Below the pieces are notes generated by a model, which searched no databases, had not been told where the DNA came from, and was given only the letters and a program-made list of their open reading frames with translations. DNA of 64,000 nucleotides from Paragorgia papillata (lineage: Eukaryota > Cnidaria > Anthozoa > Scleralcyonacea > Coralliidae): NCBI GenBank assembly GCA_035771165.1, contig JAWNZC010000324.1, forward strand, positions 1,688,501-1,752,500. The letters are read 5' to 3'. The translations under genes and the position numbers were made by a program. Each line of letters starts with the position of its first letter. Position 1 is the stretch's first letter. Below are positions 1 to 11,651 of the stretch, piece after piece.

Positions 1-335
1 CACTCTCAGATATCCAAACACCCCTAAAGCACCCCCAAACACCACCATACACCTCCGACATCCACGTTTAAGTTCGCATCTTGTCCGTCTTAAACAAAAT
101 ATTTAAAATAATTTCGTACTTTGTGTGAATTTAAAAACTTTATTTAGTAATTTAGCTATGTTACAAAAACATTTCTTTAAACGAATCACATTAAAAAACT
201 AATCGTAAACTTAATCGGTCATTATTCTATCTTATCTTATAATGCCCATAAGCATAAGCGTCAGATCCATTTTCTAAAATAAAACGTTTCTCATCGTATG
301 GATTTAGACCTATTTGATTTAATTTAATTTAATTT
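1..335. repeat. Left outer arm of a 25.7-kb inverted structure
   Basis: This stretch is the reverse complement, with modest divergence, of 25,413-25,745; base 1 pairs with about 25,745. Both copies carry the same order: a GGGTGTTTGG-type repeat edge, an AT-rich unique segment, then an AATTT-type simple repeat. The match runs to the window edge, so the true left end lies outside. It marks the outer boundary of the inverted pair of PolB pseudogene copies. Confidence 0.85.
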
Positions 336-1640
336 AATATAATTTAATTTAATTTAATTTAATTTAATTTAATTTAATTTAATTTAATTCAATTCAATTC
401 AATTTAATTTAATTTAATATAATTTAATTTAATTTAATTTAATTTAATTTAATTTAATTTAATTTAATTTAATTTAATTTAATTTAATTTAATTTAATTC
501 AATTTAATTTAATTTAATTTAATTTAATTTAATTTAATTTCATTTCATTTCATGTGATTTCATGTGATTTCATGTGATTTCATGTGATGTGATGTGATGT
601 GATGTGATGTGATTTCATGTGATGTGATGTGATGTGATGTGATGTGATGTGATTTCATGTGATGTGACGTGATTTCATGTGATGTGATGTTATGTGATTT
701 CATGTGATGTGATGTGATGTGATTTCATGTGATGTGATTTCATGTGATGTGATTTCATGTGATGTGATGTGATGTGATGTGATTTCATGTGATGTGATGT
801 GATTTCATGTGATGTGATGTGATGTGATGTGATGTGATGTGATTTCATGTGATGTGATGTGATGTGATGTGATGTGATTTCATGTGATGTGATGTGATGT
901 GATGTGATTTCATGTGATGTGATGTGATTTCATGTGATGTGATGTGATGTGATGTGATGTGATTTCATGTGATGTGATGTGATGTGATGTGATGTGATTT
1001 CATGTGATGTGATGTGATGTGATGTGATTTCATGTGATGTGATGTGATGTGATGTGATTTCATGTGATGTGATGTGATGTGATGTGATTTCATGTGATGT
1101 GATGTGATGTGATGTGATGTGATATGATGTGATTTCATGTGATGTGATGTGATGTGATGTGATGTGATGTGATGTGATTTCATGTGATGTGATGTGATGT
1201 GATGTGATTCCATGTGATTTCATGTGATTTCATGTGATTTCATGTGATGTGATGTGATGTGATGTGATTTCATGTGATGTGATTTCATGTGATTTCATGT
1301 GATTTCATGTGATTTCATGTGATTTCATGTGATTTCATGTGATTTCATGTGATTTCATGTGATTTCATGTGATTTCATGTCATTTCATGTGATTTCATGT
1401 CATTTCATGTCATTTCATGTCATTTCATGTCATTTCATGTCATTTCATGTCATTTCATGTCATTTCATGTCACTTCATGTCACTTCATGTCACCTCATGT
1501 CACCTCATGTCACCTCATGTCACCTCATGTCACTTCATGTCACTTCATGTCACTTCATGTCATGTCATGTCACGTCATGTCACGTCATGTCACGTCACGT
1601 CACGTCACGTCACGTCACGTCACGTCACGTGATGTGATGT
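306..1640. repeat. 1.3-kb pentanucleotide array with changing motif
   Basis: The array keeps a 5-base register throughout, but the unit changes along it. AATTT fills about 306-540, CATTT and CATGT/GATTT follow, then GATGT blocks punctuated by GATTTCATGT to about 1,280, then CATTT/CATGT, CACTT/CACCT, and finally CACGT to about 1,630. Open frames across it on both strands are products of the repeat and not genes. It abuts the PolB pseudogene directly at about 1,640. Confidence 0.95.
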
Positions 1641-1647
1641 TGGCTGT

Positions 1648-3935
1648 TTTCGTCTCCACTTGTTTGTTGCCCTCTTTGTACATAATCGAACACATCTTCT
1701 GTCGAAGGCCAACAAACTCTTGAATAGGTATCAAATGCGTTTCATCTTTCATTTAACCAAGCATTTTATTGTTTGTTGAGCTGTGTAGAGGACGGTCTTG
1801 CGCATACTCAGAAGTACAAAATAATGCAATATCCTGGTAGCATGTCCTGGTAAATGTCTTTGGTCTTTACTTCGTAGCAAAGACTGTCCATGTTTGTTGT
1901 GAATAACAGTTTCGCTTTGGGACCATACTTGTTCTTCATATACTCATAGTGGAACGATACATGAGTACCTTAGAAAGATATAAAATGGTGAATCCAACGT
2001 AAATTGGGTGGTTCAAGTACACCTTGGCCTCACGCATATTCACTGCGGCTAGATCCTCGGAAAATATGCGGAATGAGTCGAAAGATGGCGATGCAGTTAA
2101 CTTGGACATCTTTGTCTTGTCATTAACCAATTTCACGTTGACTCTTTTTCGCATATTCTCCAAGGTTTTACCAAATACTGCGTTGTTCATCAGTTTGAAA
2201 AAGTCCTTCTCGAAGTCGTTGGCTGTATGCTATCGTTTCTCAGTGTTGAAATCGACATACGATTTGCGCCATGGATTCTGCTGAACACTAGAACACGGTG
2301 AATCTTGGCCAGCTCCATGCCCAGTCCCAAGTACTGCTTCAGATTGCGATAGTGAACGAGGTAGTGGGTCTTGTCTTGGAGGTTTGGAACTAACTTGAGT
2401 ACAGCAGTGCTGCCAAGCATTAAATCCGTGGGCAGTTGTTGGCAGTAAGGTGATAGTATTTCTAACATTTTCTCTGGTGCTAATTAAAGGGAAATCATTA
2501 TGAAGATCGCGAAGCTCTTTCGGATAATGGAGGTCGACTTCTAAAATGTAGCCTTGTTCGTCATCGTCTGAAATTTCTTTGATGTCGAGCATGGGAATTT
2601 CTTGTTCTGTCAGCCAGTCGAATTCGCCAGTCGGGAGAGGTTGCGACATACCCCAGCCATATAAATTATTAGCGTCGAGGTATATCACGTAGGACGTTTC
2701 TTGAGTGGGATCGTAGTCAGGAGCGTATGGGTTGTTGGCTTTGCTGAAACGATTGCTAATCATAGAAATTCCACCACGGAGGCCTTCTTCAATAAACAAG
2801 TACATGGCTGGGTCGGGTAAGAGTTCAAGTTCGACATCGGTCATTTTTAAACACGCTTGCCATGCCAAACCAGGACTTGTGCAAAAGTGACAGGGATCCA
2901 AATTGTATGCTTTCAAGCAGACGTCTCGAAAATTTTCGAAAACATCAGCAAGGAGTAAGACATCGGACATGTCTTAGTTGATACAATCAAAGACACGTCT
3001 TGCGTGGTCGTATAGTCTTCATCAGAGATATGTTCATCATTTAAAATACTGTAAAATGACTCTTTCTGTGGTAGACATCGTTCATCAAATCTCTCCGTAC
3101 AATCCATGTAATCGTAAGGGTATAGACACCTTTTCTAAGTAGTAGTGATACCTTGTCGTTCTCGATGTGTTTCTTGACAGTTGGGAACTTGTCAACACCG
3201 TCTTTGGATAGATTAGATACTAACGTGTCTAATAATGCATTCATGAATTGCAACGAGTCGATATAATCCAAATTATCGATGGAGAAGGATATATACTTTT
3301 CCGCATTGTTCGAGATACAGTTAATTTTCTTATATCTGAGTTTACCAAGCCCGTGTATGATCAGATGAAAGTCGTAGCCACGTAGATTGTGAAGAATGAC
3401 AGGTATTCGTCCGGTAAAAATATAGTTCAAATTGCAGTCATTATGTGCGGCTCCGCGATACTTTCCAGTGAGGTGACAATGATCTCGAACGCGATCGGCT
3501 CCCAACTCACAAATATGGCAATTGGTAGCATCTTGAAACATCTGCTCTTCTTCGTTCTCGATCCGCATCGGCTCGATAAAGTCAAGTTTCTCCTGAACAT
3601 ATTGTTGCTTTGTTTCCAAGCACTCCAGAAACTTGTCGACAGCGTCCTCACCGCGATAAACACAGGAGGTTTTGAATACCTTTCTACTTCTGAAACTACT
3701 ACGTAGGAGAATCCACAAGGCTGATGACGTTGATACTTCTCCTTAGAAGACTTCTTTGGGTTTGGTGTCACTGACTCGAACTTTGTTGTTAAACTTTCAA
3801 AATCGGCGTAGATAACAAACGGTACTTTCAGTTGCTTGTGCTAATATTTGAAGAAGAGCGTAGCGTTGTCTTCGTTCGGGAGGTGGATGCGCTGGGGGCC
3901 ATTTTGACAGCAGCGAGGTTCGTGGTCTTTTAGCT
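1648..3935 (-). pseudogene. Decayed Polinton PolB, C-terminal two thirds (left copy)
   Basis: Minus-strand frames encode recognisable protein-primed family B DNA polymerase blocks in order. They are a CxxC plus VRDHCHLTGKYRGAAHND HNH/endonuclease VII-like insert (near 3,440-3,530), an exonuclease block with RGYDFHLI, the PGLAW/RGGIS region, motif A (DANNLYG, near 2,670), motif B (NAVFGKT, near 2,170), and a remnant of motif C near 1,880-1,895. Motif C reads FTTNMDSL instead of the usual FTDTDSL, so the metal-binding Asp pattern is damaged. Several frameshifts and stops split the gene into at least four ORFs. It resembles the intact PolB at 50.7-54.7 kb but is clearly another lineage. The matching copy at 23.7-25.4 kb is inverted. 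Known role of the family: protein-primed replication of Polinton genomes. Confidence 0.88.
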
Positions 3936-3965
3936 GCTATTGTTCGTGGTCTTTTAGCAGCTATT

Positions 3966-4631
3966 GACGCTATTGTCTACATGGATTTATGCGCATGGAT
4001 TTATCTACTGGGGATTGGAAAGGTCGAAGCAAAGAAAATGGAAGACACTAATTACTACATCTTGAGAACCACCTTGGGCTTGTCTAAGTCATTGGCATAT
4101 GATTACATACTTCAAAATTACGCTAATATTAGATCGCTTTCTGAACGGAGATATATTCAATCATTGACTTCAGTTTACAAATCAGTAAACCATCTAGGTT
4201 TACATTAATGAATTTTTTAAACTTAAATTAGTTAAGTATAATTTGCGCGGCACTGGCACAAGACTGGAACAACCAAATTTTAACCTTGAATGGCTACATA
4301 AGTCATTTTCGTATATAACTAGTACCCTATGGAATAATTTACCGGTTGAAATAAGGGAATCCAAAAATGTTATGTCTTTTAAAAAGTCTGTAAGCAAGCA
4401 TACATTTTTGTAGCTACTGCAGGCTCTACCATATCATTTCATTATTATTATTATTATAGACTTAGATTCACTTTAAATGTTTTAGGTTTTTAGAATTATT
4501 TGTAAATACTATTAATGTATATATTAACTCATACTTGTAATAATTTTTATGTCACGTTCACGTTTTTACGAGCTTTTCTTTAGCTCTTCGGTGATACGTG
4601 GGTAAATAAATTATTATTATTATTATTATTA
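3966..4631 (+). mobile_element. LINE 3' end inserted in left PolB copy
   Basis: Plus-strand frames give the C-terminal tail of a CR1/L2-like reverse-transcriptase protein, including LWNNLPVEIRES, with one frameshift near 4,205 and a stop at about 4,411. A 3' UTR follows and ends in an (ATT)n tail at about 4,610-4,631, after which the PolB sequence resumes at once. The 5' junction is rearranged: about 22 bases at 3,969-3,990 match PolB sequence near 21,380 in the direction opposite to that expected here, next to a 24-base tandem duplication (about 3,919-3,966). It is a truncated, dead insertion. Confidence 0.85.
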
Positions 4632-5830
4632 CATTCGAGCTTTCCTTCGATTTTGGCCATAGAGGAATTTATTCAAATCTTTAATAAGGGAATAGTATCT
4701 CGTAGTTCCTTGAGAGAATAGCAGTAGATTAACGTGGGTGTCAAAACGTTCTTTTGTAATGGACATTGGAAAGTACATCTTCAAAGCCAAAGACGTTAAT
4801 TGAAATGTTATTTTGGCGTTCGAACGTGCCAATTTTGTTAACGATGACAGGGAACTCAATTCCATCAAATTTAAGTTCATTCTGAAAATCTTGATAGTGG
4901 TGGAGTCTTTCGGGATTGTTCCCCAGTGCAGCAGGATGAAGAGCCGCGAGGACTGACCACATAAAACATTTGTTGTCGGATATTGATAACGGCTTTCCTT
5001 AGTGTTCAGCTTCTTTGGCAGTGGAATGTAACTCGAACCTTTCAGTGGGGTATATTTGGCTATGCTCAAGTCCAGATGAAGGATTTCATCCAATACCCAA
5101 CTACTTCCTTCTTTTTGATAGATGGCCAAGGAACTAGTTATTTGTGATTGGCTTCCTGTAGTTGATTTTCAAGTTCATGAGGATTAACTGTTGTCATGCA
5201 GATGATTCGGAAGTGAGGTTCGGCTGTCAAATCTTCGCCTTCGGGTTTAAGTTTTACAAATCGTACTTTCACGCTGATAAACCACTTGAGTCCTTTCTTC
5301 TCTTTCAACTCTTTGGATAGGTGACTTAGGACCAGTTTGGATTTACCACGTAGAAACTGTGAGATATCGTGTTTCTGGTCTTTTCGCGGCTTGAGCTCAA
5401 CTTTCTGAAGGAGTCTTTAAAGGCTGATGTGAACTGACAATCACCGTCTGCTGGAGGTCTCTCCGCTTCTTCAGCACCGACCTTAGGCACCGATTCTTTG
5501 CTTCTTCAGAGTGGGATTGTCGCCGACGTCTTCTAGATTCCTCTTGCGCGAGTTCTCCATGCAGAAAATTTGATGCTCAGCGACCTATCTCCTCGGTAAA
5601 ATTTCTTCAAACAATTGTTGCACGTATGAGTGGCCGTTCCCCGATGTTTCTTTTCATGTCTTTCAGGGCATCTCTGCGTGTAAATGACTCGCTGCAGTTC
5701 TTACAAACAAACCGCTTGGTTCTATGATCATTAATACATTTCTGTGACTTACCTTTTGCACATAAACTAAGAAGCGTCGAACAGAGAAATTCGATTTCTC
5801 TCACTTATGATGTATCGAAGGTTTCCACGA
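4632..5830 (-). pseudogene. Decayed Polinton PolB, N-terminal part (left copy)
   Basis: Minus-strand frames match, in inverted order, the copy at 20.0-21.6 kb. Visible pieces are a C2H2 zinc-finger region (FVCKNCSESFTRRDAL, near 5,660-5,720), the linker preceding the polymerase, and the conserved N-terminal block of Polinton polymerases (YQKEGSSWVLDEI and the frameshifted INIRQQ/CFLW-like segment near 4,960-5,110). At least three frameshifts break it. The C-terminal continuation is at 1,648-3,935, beyond the LINE insertion. The extent is set by similarity to the right copy, which ends near 5,810-5,830. Confidence 0.8.
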
Positions 5831-6076
5831 TAATAAAATTTCTGCTCAAAATGTGGGCATATATGTCCAAAAAATTCACCAACCACATGTGGGATAGAAA
5901 AATAAAGTACTGCGCGTGCGTAATTGGACATTATTGGACGTCACCTTTTTATTCATGTACGTTTTTTTCTTCTTTTTTTTCTACGATACATCATAACTAG
6001 GGGGAGCGAAGGTTACGCACGCAAGGTTTCGAAATAATATTGTGAATAATATTGTGTTTTTTTCTCCCGTTAATAT
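5831..6076. other. Unassigned spacer
   Basis: I see no gene, inverted repeat or tandem array here beyond short T-runs around 5,960-5,990. Confidence 0.6.
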
Positions 6077-6680
6077 CATGCACGAAACATCGCCAAGCTT
6101 GAAAAAGTTAACGAAAGAGCCTTAAGATTTGTCTTTAACGAAAGATCAACACCCTATGACACACTCTTACAGCGTCTGAATCTAAGGACTCTAGAACAAC
6201 AACGCAAACAAAAGATCTTAATCTCCACTTTTAAAATGGTCAACACAGAATTGAATGACAGTCGAAGTTTACTTATTGAAGAAACAGATACACCATATGA
6301 CTTAAGGAAAACAAACTCTTTAAGAATTCCAAAAGTAAAGACAACAACACACGGCCAAAAATCATGGAGATTCACATCAGCAAAACTTTGGAACAATCTG
6401 CCGGATGAAATGAGGCAAACAAAAGACATAAACACTTTTAAGAACTTACTATCTGGTATACACGAACTATAGTTTATAGTTTATAGAACGTTTCAAATAG
6501 ATTAAATTAAAATTTAAATTTAGGTTTGATTATAGAGTGTTATTTTATTGTAAAAATAGTTATAGTACAACTGTTTTAACATTGATTTAGTTTAAATCGT
6601 GGCATACCTGAAAAATAGCGTTAACGCTAAGTGTATCGACCACGTTAAATAAAGTGTATTGTATTGTATCGTATTGTATG
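6077..6680 (+). pseudogene. LINE 3' fragment (reverse-transcriptase tail)
   Basis: An open frame from about 6,077 to 6,472 encodes the C-terminal tail typical of non-LTR retrotransposon proteins. It contains LEKVNERALRFVFNERSTPY followed by an SAKLWNNLPDEMRQT block and a short helical end. A 3' UTR follows and ends in a (TGTAT)n-like tail at about 6,650-6,680. No RT catalytic domain is present, so this is a 5'-truncated copy. The simple TGTAT tail differs from the ATT tails of other LINEs here, which suggests a separate family. Confidence 0.82.
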
Positions 6681-6786
6681 TAATTCCTTAATAATCATTA
6701 CGAAATCCACATCTTCTGCCAATGTCCCTATCGCTCTAGTTTCTTCACTCAAGTTTGTTCGTTAACCAAGACCAACCTCTTTCGAT

Positions 6787-7007
<221 letters not shown>

Positions 7008-7163
7008 TATGCATTGTTTGTTGCTTTCTTTGTATTCCCTGAATCCTTATTTTCCTGTAACCTAACAATCTTCAGGCGAAACGTCTTCTTGTTTCGCAAA
7101 ACTCCACCATTGTTGACAGCTGCGTGAATCGTGCGTGGCATTCACGCGTGGTACACGAAGCAC

Positions 7164-7212
7164 ATTCCCCGCTGTGGCGGGGAATACGACATTATACCCC
7201 GCTGCAGCGGGG
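7164..7212. repeat. Paired GC hairpins
   Basis: CCCCGC-TGTG-GCGGGG at 7,166-7,182 is followed by the perfect palindrome CCCCGCTGCAGCGGGG at 7,197-7,212. They lie in the otherwise featureless gap 7,007-7,333. Function is unknown. Confidence 0.6.
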
Positions 7213-7333
7213 AATATTACTTTTGAGGGGTAATTCGATGATTAATTGACTGGTCACATGGTACAAATCAAGCTTTCTGACTGGACAATTTACAGTTGAG
7301 GTATAATATTAATAATTATATAAGTTTCAGACA

Positions 7334-8050
7334 TCAGATGCAGCAACGGATCGCTTCGTTGAGACCTCGGGTTGAGTTGCATTTTGTGCAAATCGATTTC
7401 CATGATCTGGGGTCTTCAGGGTTGTAAATTCGAAGTACTGCTGCTTTGTAGTAGGACAGGAGGTTGCTTTCAAAACTGGAGAAAGTGGTCCCTTTTACAC
7501 GTAATTGGGACGGTAAAGTGTTCCAAGTCATGCACATTCTTGTAATATAGGAGGGTTGGGAAGTAAGTGTTTTACATTTTCGCGGGCGAAACTGTAAGAT
7601 GTCAGGAGTCGATGTGTTTCTTGTTGTTCTGATGGGAATGTACGGAGCAGGTAGCATTTTGGGATCGATCATAGCCAAGTTATTAATAATTTTGAAGAAG
7701 AAGATTAAGTCCAGATATTCGTGCCAGTAAGAAACTGGAAGTAGGTTTAATGTCAGCAGTCGTTGTTTGTAAGTTACCGATGATTGGAATGGAAGATTTA
7801 TAATTACTTTGGTAGCGCGCCGTTGAACCCGTTCCACGCGCCTAATAAGTTCCACAGATTGCGGGGACCATACCTGAGTTGCATACCCGAGATGTGGACG
7901 TACGATTGCAAGGTACATTGTACGACGGACACAAGGATCTGTGACTTCTTTTAATTAGGAACGACGTACCAAATCAAGCACTCTGTTTGCAGCTGTGGTT
8001 TGGACAGCAACCTGTTTTGACCATGTTAAATCTTCTCGTTAACATTTAAG
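7334..8050 (-). pseudogene. LINE 3' fragment, minus strand
   Basis: The minus-strand frame encodes the post-RT region of a LINE protein. It carries a thumb-like block (VRPHLGYATQVWSPQ), the RVERVQRRATK motif found after the RT in CR1/L2/Jockey-type elements, and a C-terminal tail with a Cys-x2-Cys pair (SICTKCNSTRG) near 7,360-7,385. The frame extends upstream with one stop to about 8,050 (LTWSKQVAVQ). The RT core is absent, so the copy is 5'-truncated. Orientation and protein differ from the fragment at 6.1 kb, so it is another family. Confidence 0.85.
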
Positions 8051-8252
8051 GCTTCCGATCTCTTTATATTAATTGATGTTTGTATTGGTACTGATGTTTG
8101 ATTGGTGCCTTTCTACGGGTAATAGACGGAGATTTTGTCTTTTTTTCATTAAAGCAGAGTCCAGAAGTTTTTGTCCATTTTTGTGACTACGGCTGACCTG
8201 TCAGCGGGAGCCAAAATGTCGGCGTGATCTTGCTTGAGTGCTTGCTTGCTTG

Positions 8253-8418
8253 AGTGAGTGAGTGAGTGAGTGAGTGAGTGAGTGAGTGAGTGAGTGAGTG
8301 AGTGAGTGAGTGAGTGAGTGAGTGAGTGAGTGAGTGAGTGAGTGAGTGAGTGAGTGAGTGAGTGAGTGAGTGAGTGAGTGAGTGAGTGAGTGAGTGAGTG
8401 AGTGAGTGCTTGCTTGAG
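8253..8418. repeat. (GAGT)n microsatellite
   Basis: About 40 uninterrupted GAGT units, flanked by a few GCTT variants. The antisense frame across it is low complexity and is not a gene. Confidence 0.97.
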
Positions 8419-8439
8419 TGAGCGAGTGTCTTGGACCTC

Positions 8440-9664
8440 ACTTACGTCATACTCGTGCAGCCATCGCCAGATATTCGACGCGATCGCTATATAGTCGAGA
8501 AGATCGCCATTGATCGCCAGGAATTCGGGAAGTACTCGAGTTGTTTTCGTGGCCTCGCGGGGAATAAACTAAAGTGAATCTGGTCTTTGCATTTTGGTTG
8601 CTCTCGATAACAGTTTTGATTTTTGAAAAGTGTTAATTATTACTTTGCAAATCTTTTCTTCTCGGAGCGGTTTCTGACATTAATCAGTTTGTACAAGGTA
8701 AGAAATAGTTTCAAAACTTTGACGTTGTTTATCTTATACTATATACAAAATCTATAAATACTTGATCGGATCACAAAGCTAACCTCGTACTTCGGTACTT
8801 ATAGCAGTACTAGAAATATTCAGCTTATAAAGTTCGTTAGAAGTTGGGCCTTCAACTGTGTTCTGTTTCAAAGCTCTTCTTCTTTTATCGAAGAAATTGT
8901 CAATATGGATGATAAAATCGCTTTATGAGTTTATTAAAGTTTAATTTTAGTTGAATTGTGTGTTGTGGCCACTGGTCACATGTTACCGCATGTACATGTA
9001 TATATCATACACTAAGAGTGAGAAGTGTGTTTTAACCAACTTTGAGCTAGGTGTTTTGATATTAGATCAAACACAACTTTATAGAGTGTTTCAAGATCAA
9101 ACAAATCAGGAAATGAATCAGTTGTCAAATGAATTAGTATTTTAAGATAAGTTTGAGGTAAACGTTGGCTTAATCTATCCAAGTGTTTGATCACATATCA
9201 AACCTTTGTCTCGCTTATGATTTTCCTATGTGTTTGGTTTATGAATTATTAATGAGTTTGAGAAATATATATCACAGTGCTCTGTATTTTCACTATATAC
9301 ATGTATATAAGAAATTTATGCTGACAAAATATGTTGGCTGTTACAAGTCTGACTCTTGTGAAACTACTAAAATATTCTATGATCTGGTGTCTAAGTGTCA
9401 CTCAATTGTACATTTTGATAAATTGTTGAGAAGCTATTGTAAACTGTTTGAAAACTTAAAGCCTTGAATATGTTGAAAGCCTTGAAATGAAGAAATATAT
9501 CTGTTGAAACTACAATACTGAGTATTGTTGTACTGTCTTATTTAAAATACTAGCAGAATCACAAAATATTAGCGATGTGCATTACACTTGAATGCCACTG
9601 ACAGCATATTTATGACAGGTAAAATGTTGTTTTGGAACAAAATGTTGATGATCTGGGGTGAGTT
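8440..9664. other. Unassigned AT-rich region
   Basis: No coding pattern is convincing; the ORFs here are short and composition-driven. A GTAAG splice-donor-like string at about 8,698 follows a more GC-rich stretch (8,440-8,570), so an untranslated host exon is conceivable but unsupported. Confidence 0.4.
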
Positions 9665-9883
9665 GTACAAAGCCGAGATAGCTTATCTAGTTGATAAGTC
9701 CTAGCTAAAAAAACAGCACTAATCATGCTTTGAACAACTTAATATAAAATTTTATCCACTGAATAGTTATATATCTGATAGTGCTGTTCAGGGGATAAAA
9801 GTTAAATTGGGTTGTTCAAAGCACCACTAGAGTGGTTCTCTAGCTAGGATTTATCCACCAGATAAGCTATCTGGGCTTCGTAC
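9665..9883. mobile_element. MITE-like element, 219 bp
   Basis: Terminal inverted repeats of about 40 bases begin GTACRAAGCCSAGATAGCTT and close a short AT-rich core with further internal symmetry (AGCTAGGA/TCCTAGCT). There is no coding capacity. No target duplication is clear. Confidence 0.75.
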
Positions 9884-10364
9884 AAAAATCTGAATTTTAC
9901 AAGTTCACTTCACGTAAAACTTGGGGGCATGTTTATAATGCTAATATATGCTATGTTTTGGAAACAGCCAGTATTAAAAGATGTATGTATAGTATGTGCC
10001 ATGTTGAAATTAGCAATACATGTATAAAATTGATTTAAAATAACTGTGATTTTTTTGTGTGTCTGTGCTTTTCACACATTTTCATGCATTGCTTCTTAAG
10101 TCTATATCTGCTTGTGCCATACCTGTAGAAAAGCCTCCTACGTGTGCTGACGAAATTTTTCTTGACCAAACTGAAAAATTCAGCTCGACGGAAATCTGTT
10201 GTCTTTTGTGTAAATTGTGTGTTTTATATGACGTTTTATAATCTTCAGAATTCTATAAAATGTTCCCCTAAATACAGGAAATCCCACTTCAGAGACTCTA
10301 AATTTCAAAATATTCCCGGGGGCATGCCCGCAGACCCCTAGAAGCGTGTCGCGCCTACAGGGCT
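9884..10364. other. Unassigned spacer
   Basis: AT-rich sequence with no supported gene or repeat. Confidence 0.5.
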
Positions 10365-10418
10365 AGTAGATAACCCCCATATAGCGTAACAAAGGGATGC
10401 CGCCTCATTAAATATTCA

Positions 10419-10578
10419 GTGTGACGCCACATGTGATGCCCGATGTAACGCCCGATGTGACGCCCGATGTGACACCGGATGGGACGCCCGATGTGACACC
10501 GGATGTGACACCGGATGGGACGCCCGATGTGACGCCCGATGTGACGCCCGATGTGACGCCGGGTGTGACGCCCGGAAG
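10419..10578. repeat. 12-bp subterminal tandem repeat
   Basis: About 13 copies of GACGCCCGATGT with variants GACACCGGATGT. The same repeat has only about four to five copies at the right end (16,079-16,140) and about three at the element centre (13,318-13,360), so copy number has changed since the arms were duplicated. Confidence 0.9.
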
Positions 10579-10972
10579 TAATGTGGTTGGTGATATAAGC
10601 CCAGTGCAGTGTCGTACAGTCAATTACTTTCATACAGTGTTTCACTCGTGGCTTCTGGAGTTCTCTTGTTCTATCGCTTGTTTGGATTTATTTTCGACGT
10701 CTAATCGTGATTTAGGAAATGGTAAGATATGTTTGTGATTAGTTATAACGTTAATTGATGTGTTGTATTCTTTAAAAATTGTACATTTGAAAAATTCTGA
10801 AGTTAATAGCTTTTCTTTTCTTTGACAATAATGGATCTTATTGAGGTAATAAAAACACCTAAATATATTCTAAGAAGCAGACCTTACTAAAACGTTTTAT
10901 TTGTATATGTTCGAACGAAAACCGAAATAAATATTTTAAGCTAAATGCTTTTGCGTGTGTGTATGTTTATTT

Positions 10973-11229
10973 GCTCCTCCTCCTCTTTCTCCTCCTCCTC
11001 CTCCTCTTTCTCCTCCTCTTTCTCCTCCTCCTCCTTCTCTTTCTCCTTCTCCTCCTCTTTCTCCTCCTCCTCTTTCTCCTCCACCTCCTCCTCCTCCTCT
11101 TTCTCCTCCTCCTCCTCTTTTCCTACTCCTTCTCTTTCTCCTCCTCCTCCTCCTCTTTCTTCTCCTCTTTCTCCTCCTCCTCCTCCTCCTCTTTCTGCTC
11201 CTCCTCCTCCTCCTCTTTCTCCTCCTCTT
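10973..11229. repeat. (CTC)n polypyrimidine tract
   Basis: CTCCTC runs broken by TTT. Its reverse complement is at about 15,466-15,686 in the other arm. Long open frames on both strands are artefacts of the repeat. Confidence 0.95.
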
Positions 11230-11283
11230 AAAATATGTGTTTTGGTAGCGTTTTCCTCATTTAGACACTGACTGTCAAATAGA

Positions 11284-11603
11284 GATGTTGATAAAAAGCA
11301 CAAATCGTTTCTTGAACTTTTATGTACAAGTGAACCTATTCAACAGCGAGCTCTGTTGGAGACTGGTAGTCCTGAGCAAATTATATGCATTTGTGATTAT
11401 ATGTTGAACTTTTGGTCAATGCAATATCAATTATCACCTGCTTTGCTTGAAGACGTTAGGCCTTATAGCGACGACATATCAACTTTGGCTAGTCCCCGAA
11501 GTAGTTTTGTGAGAAAAAAAAAGAAGAGATACTTGTTCAAAAAGGTGAAGGATTTCTTGATCTCCTACTTGGTCCAGTTTTAGAAGGACTCGCAGAACTA
11601 ATA
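11284..11603 (+). pseudogene. Small Polinton late protein remnant (left arm)
   Basis: The frame encodes a helical N-terminal block (KSFLELLCTSEPIQQRALLE, then a TGSPEQI segment) followed by a basic segment and a hydrophobic tail. This layout fits the short protein found beside capsid genes in many metazoan Polintons, sometimes compared with adenovirus pX; that comparison is from general knowledge and was not searched. An A-run near 11,515 shifts the frame before the tail. The paralogous copy in the right arm is at 15,066-15,404. It lies 50-70 bp upstream of the next ORF in the same direction. Confidence 0.6.
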
Positions 11604-11651
11604 TAAAAATAACGATATTTTTTAAAGACCATCATTCGAACCCTGAACACT

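Noticed and set aside
930..1637. ORFs of His/Thr/Ser repeats on both strands
   Set aside because: They are pure translations of the pentanucleotide array in every frame.
8187..8441. 84-codon Leu/Thr/His/Ser repeat ORF
   Set aside because: Translation of the (GAGT)n microsatellite.
8951..9467. Host gene exons
   Set aside because: Only short AT-rich frames; one GTAAG donor-like string is not enough evidence.
10945..11303. Pro/Ser/Leu-rich and Glu/Gly-rich ORFs
   Set aside because: Frames of the CTC/GAG tract; the same happens in the other arm at 15,418-15,712.
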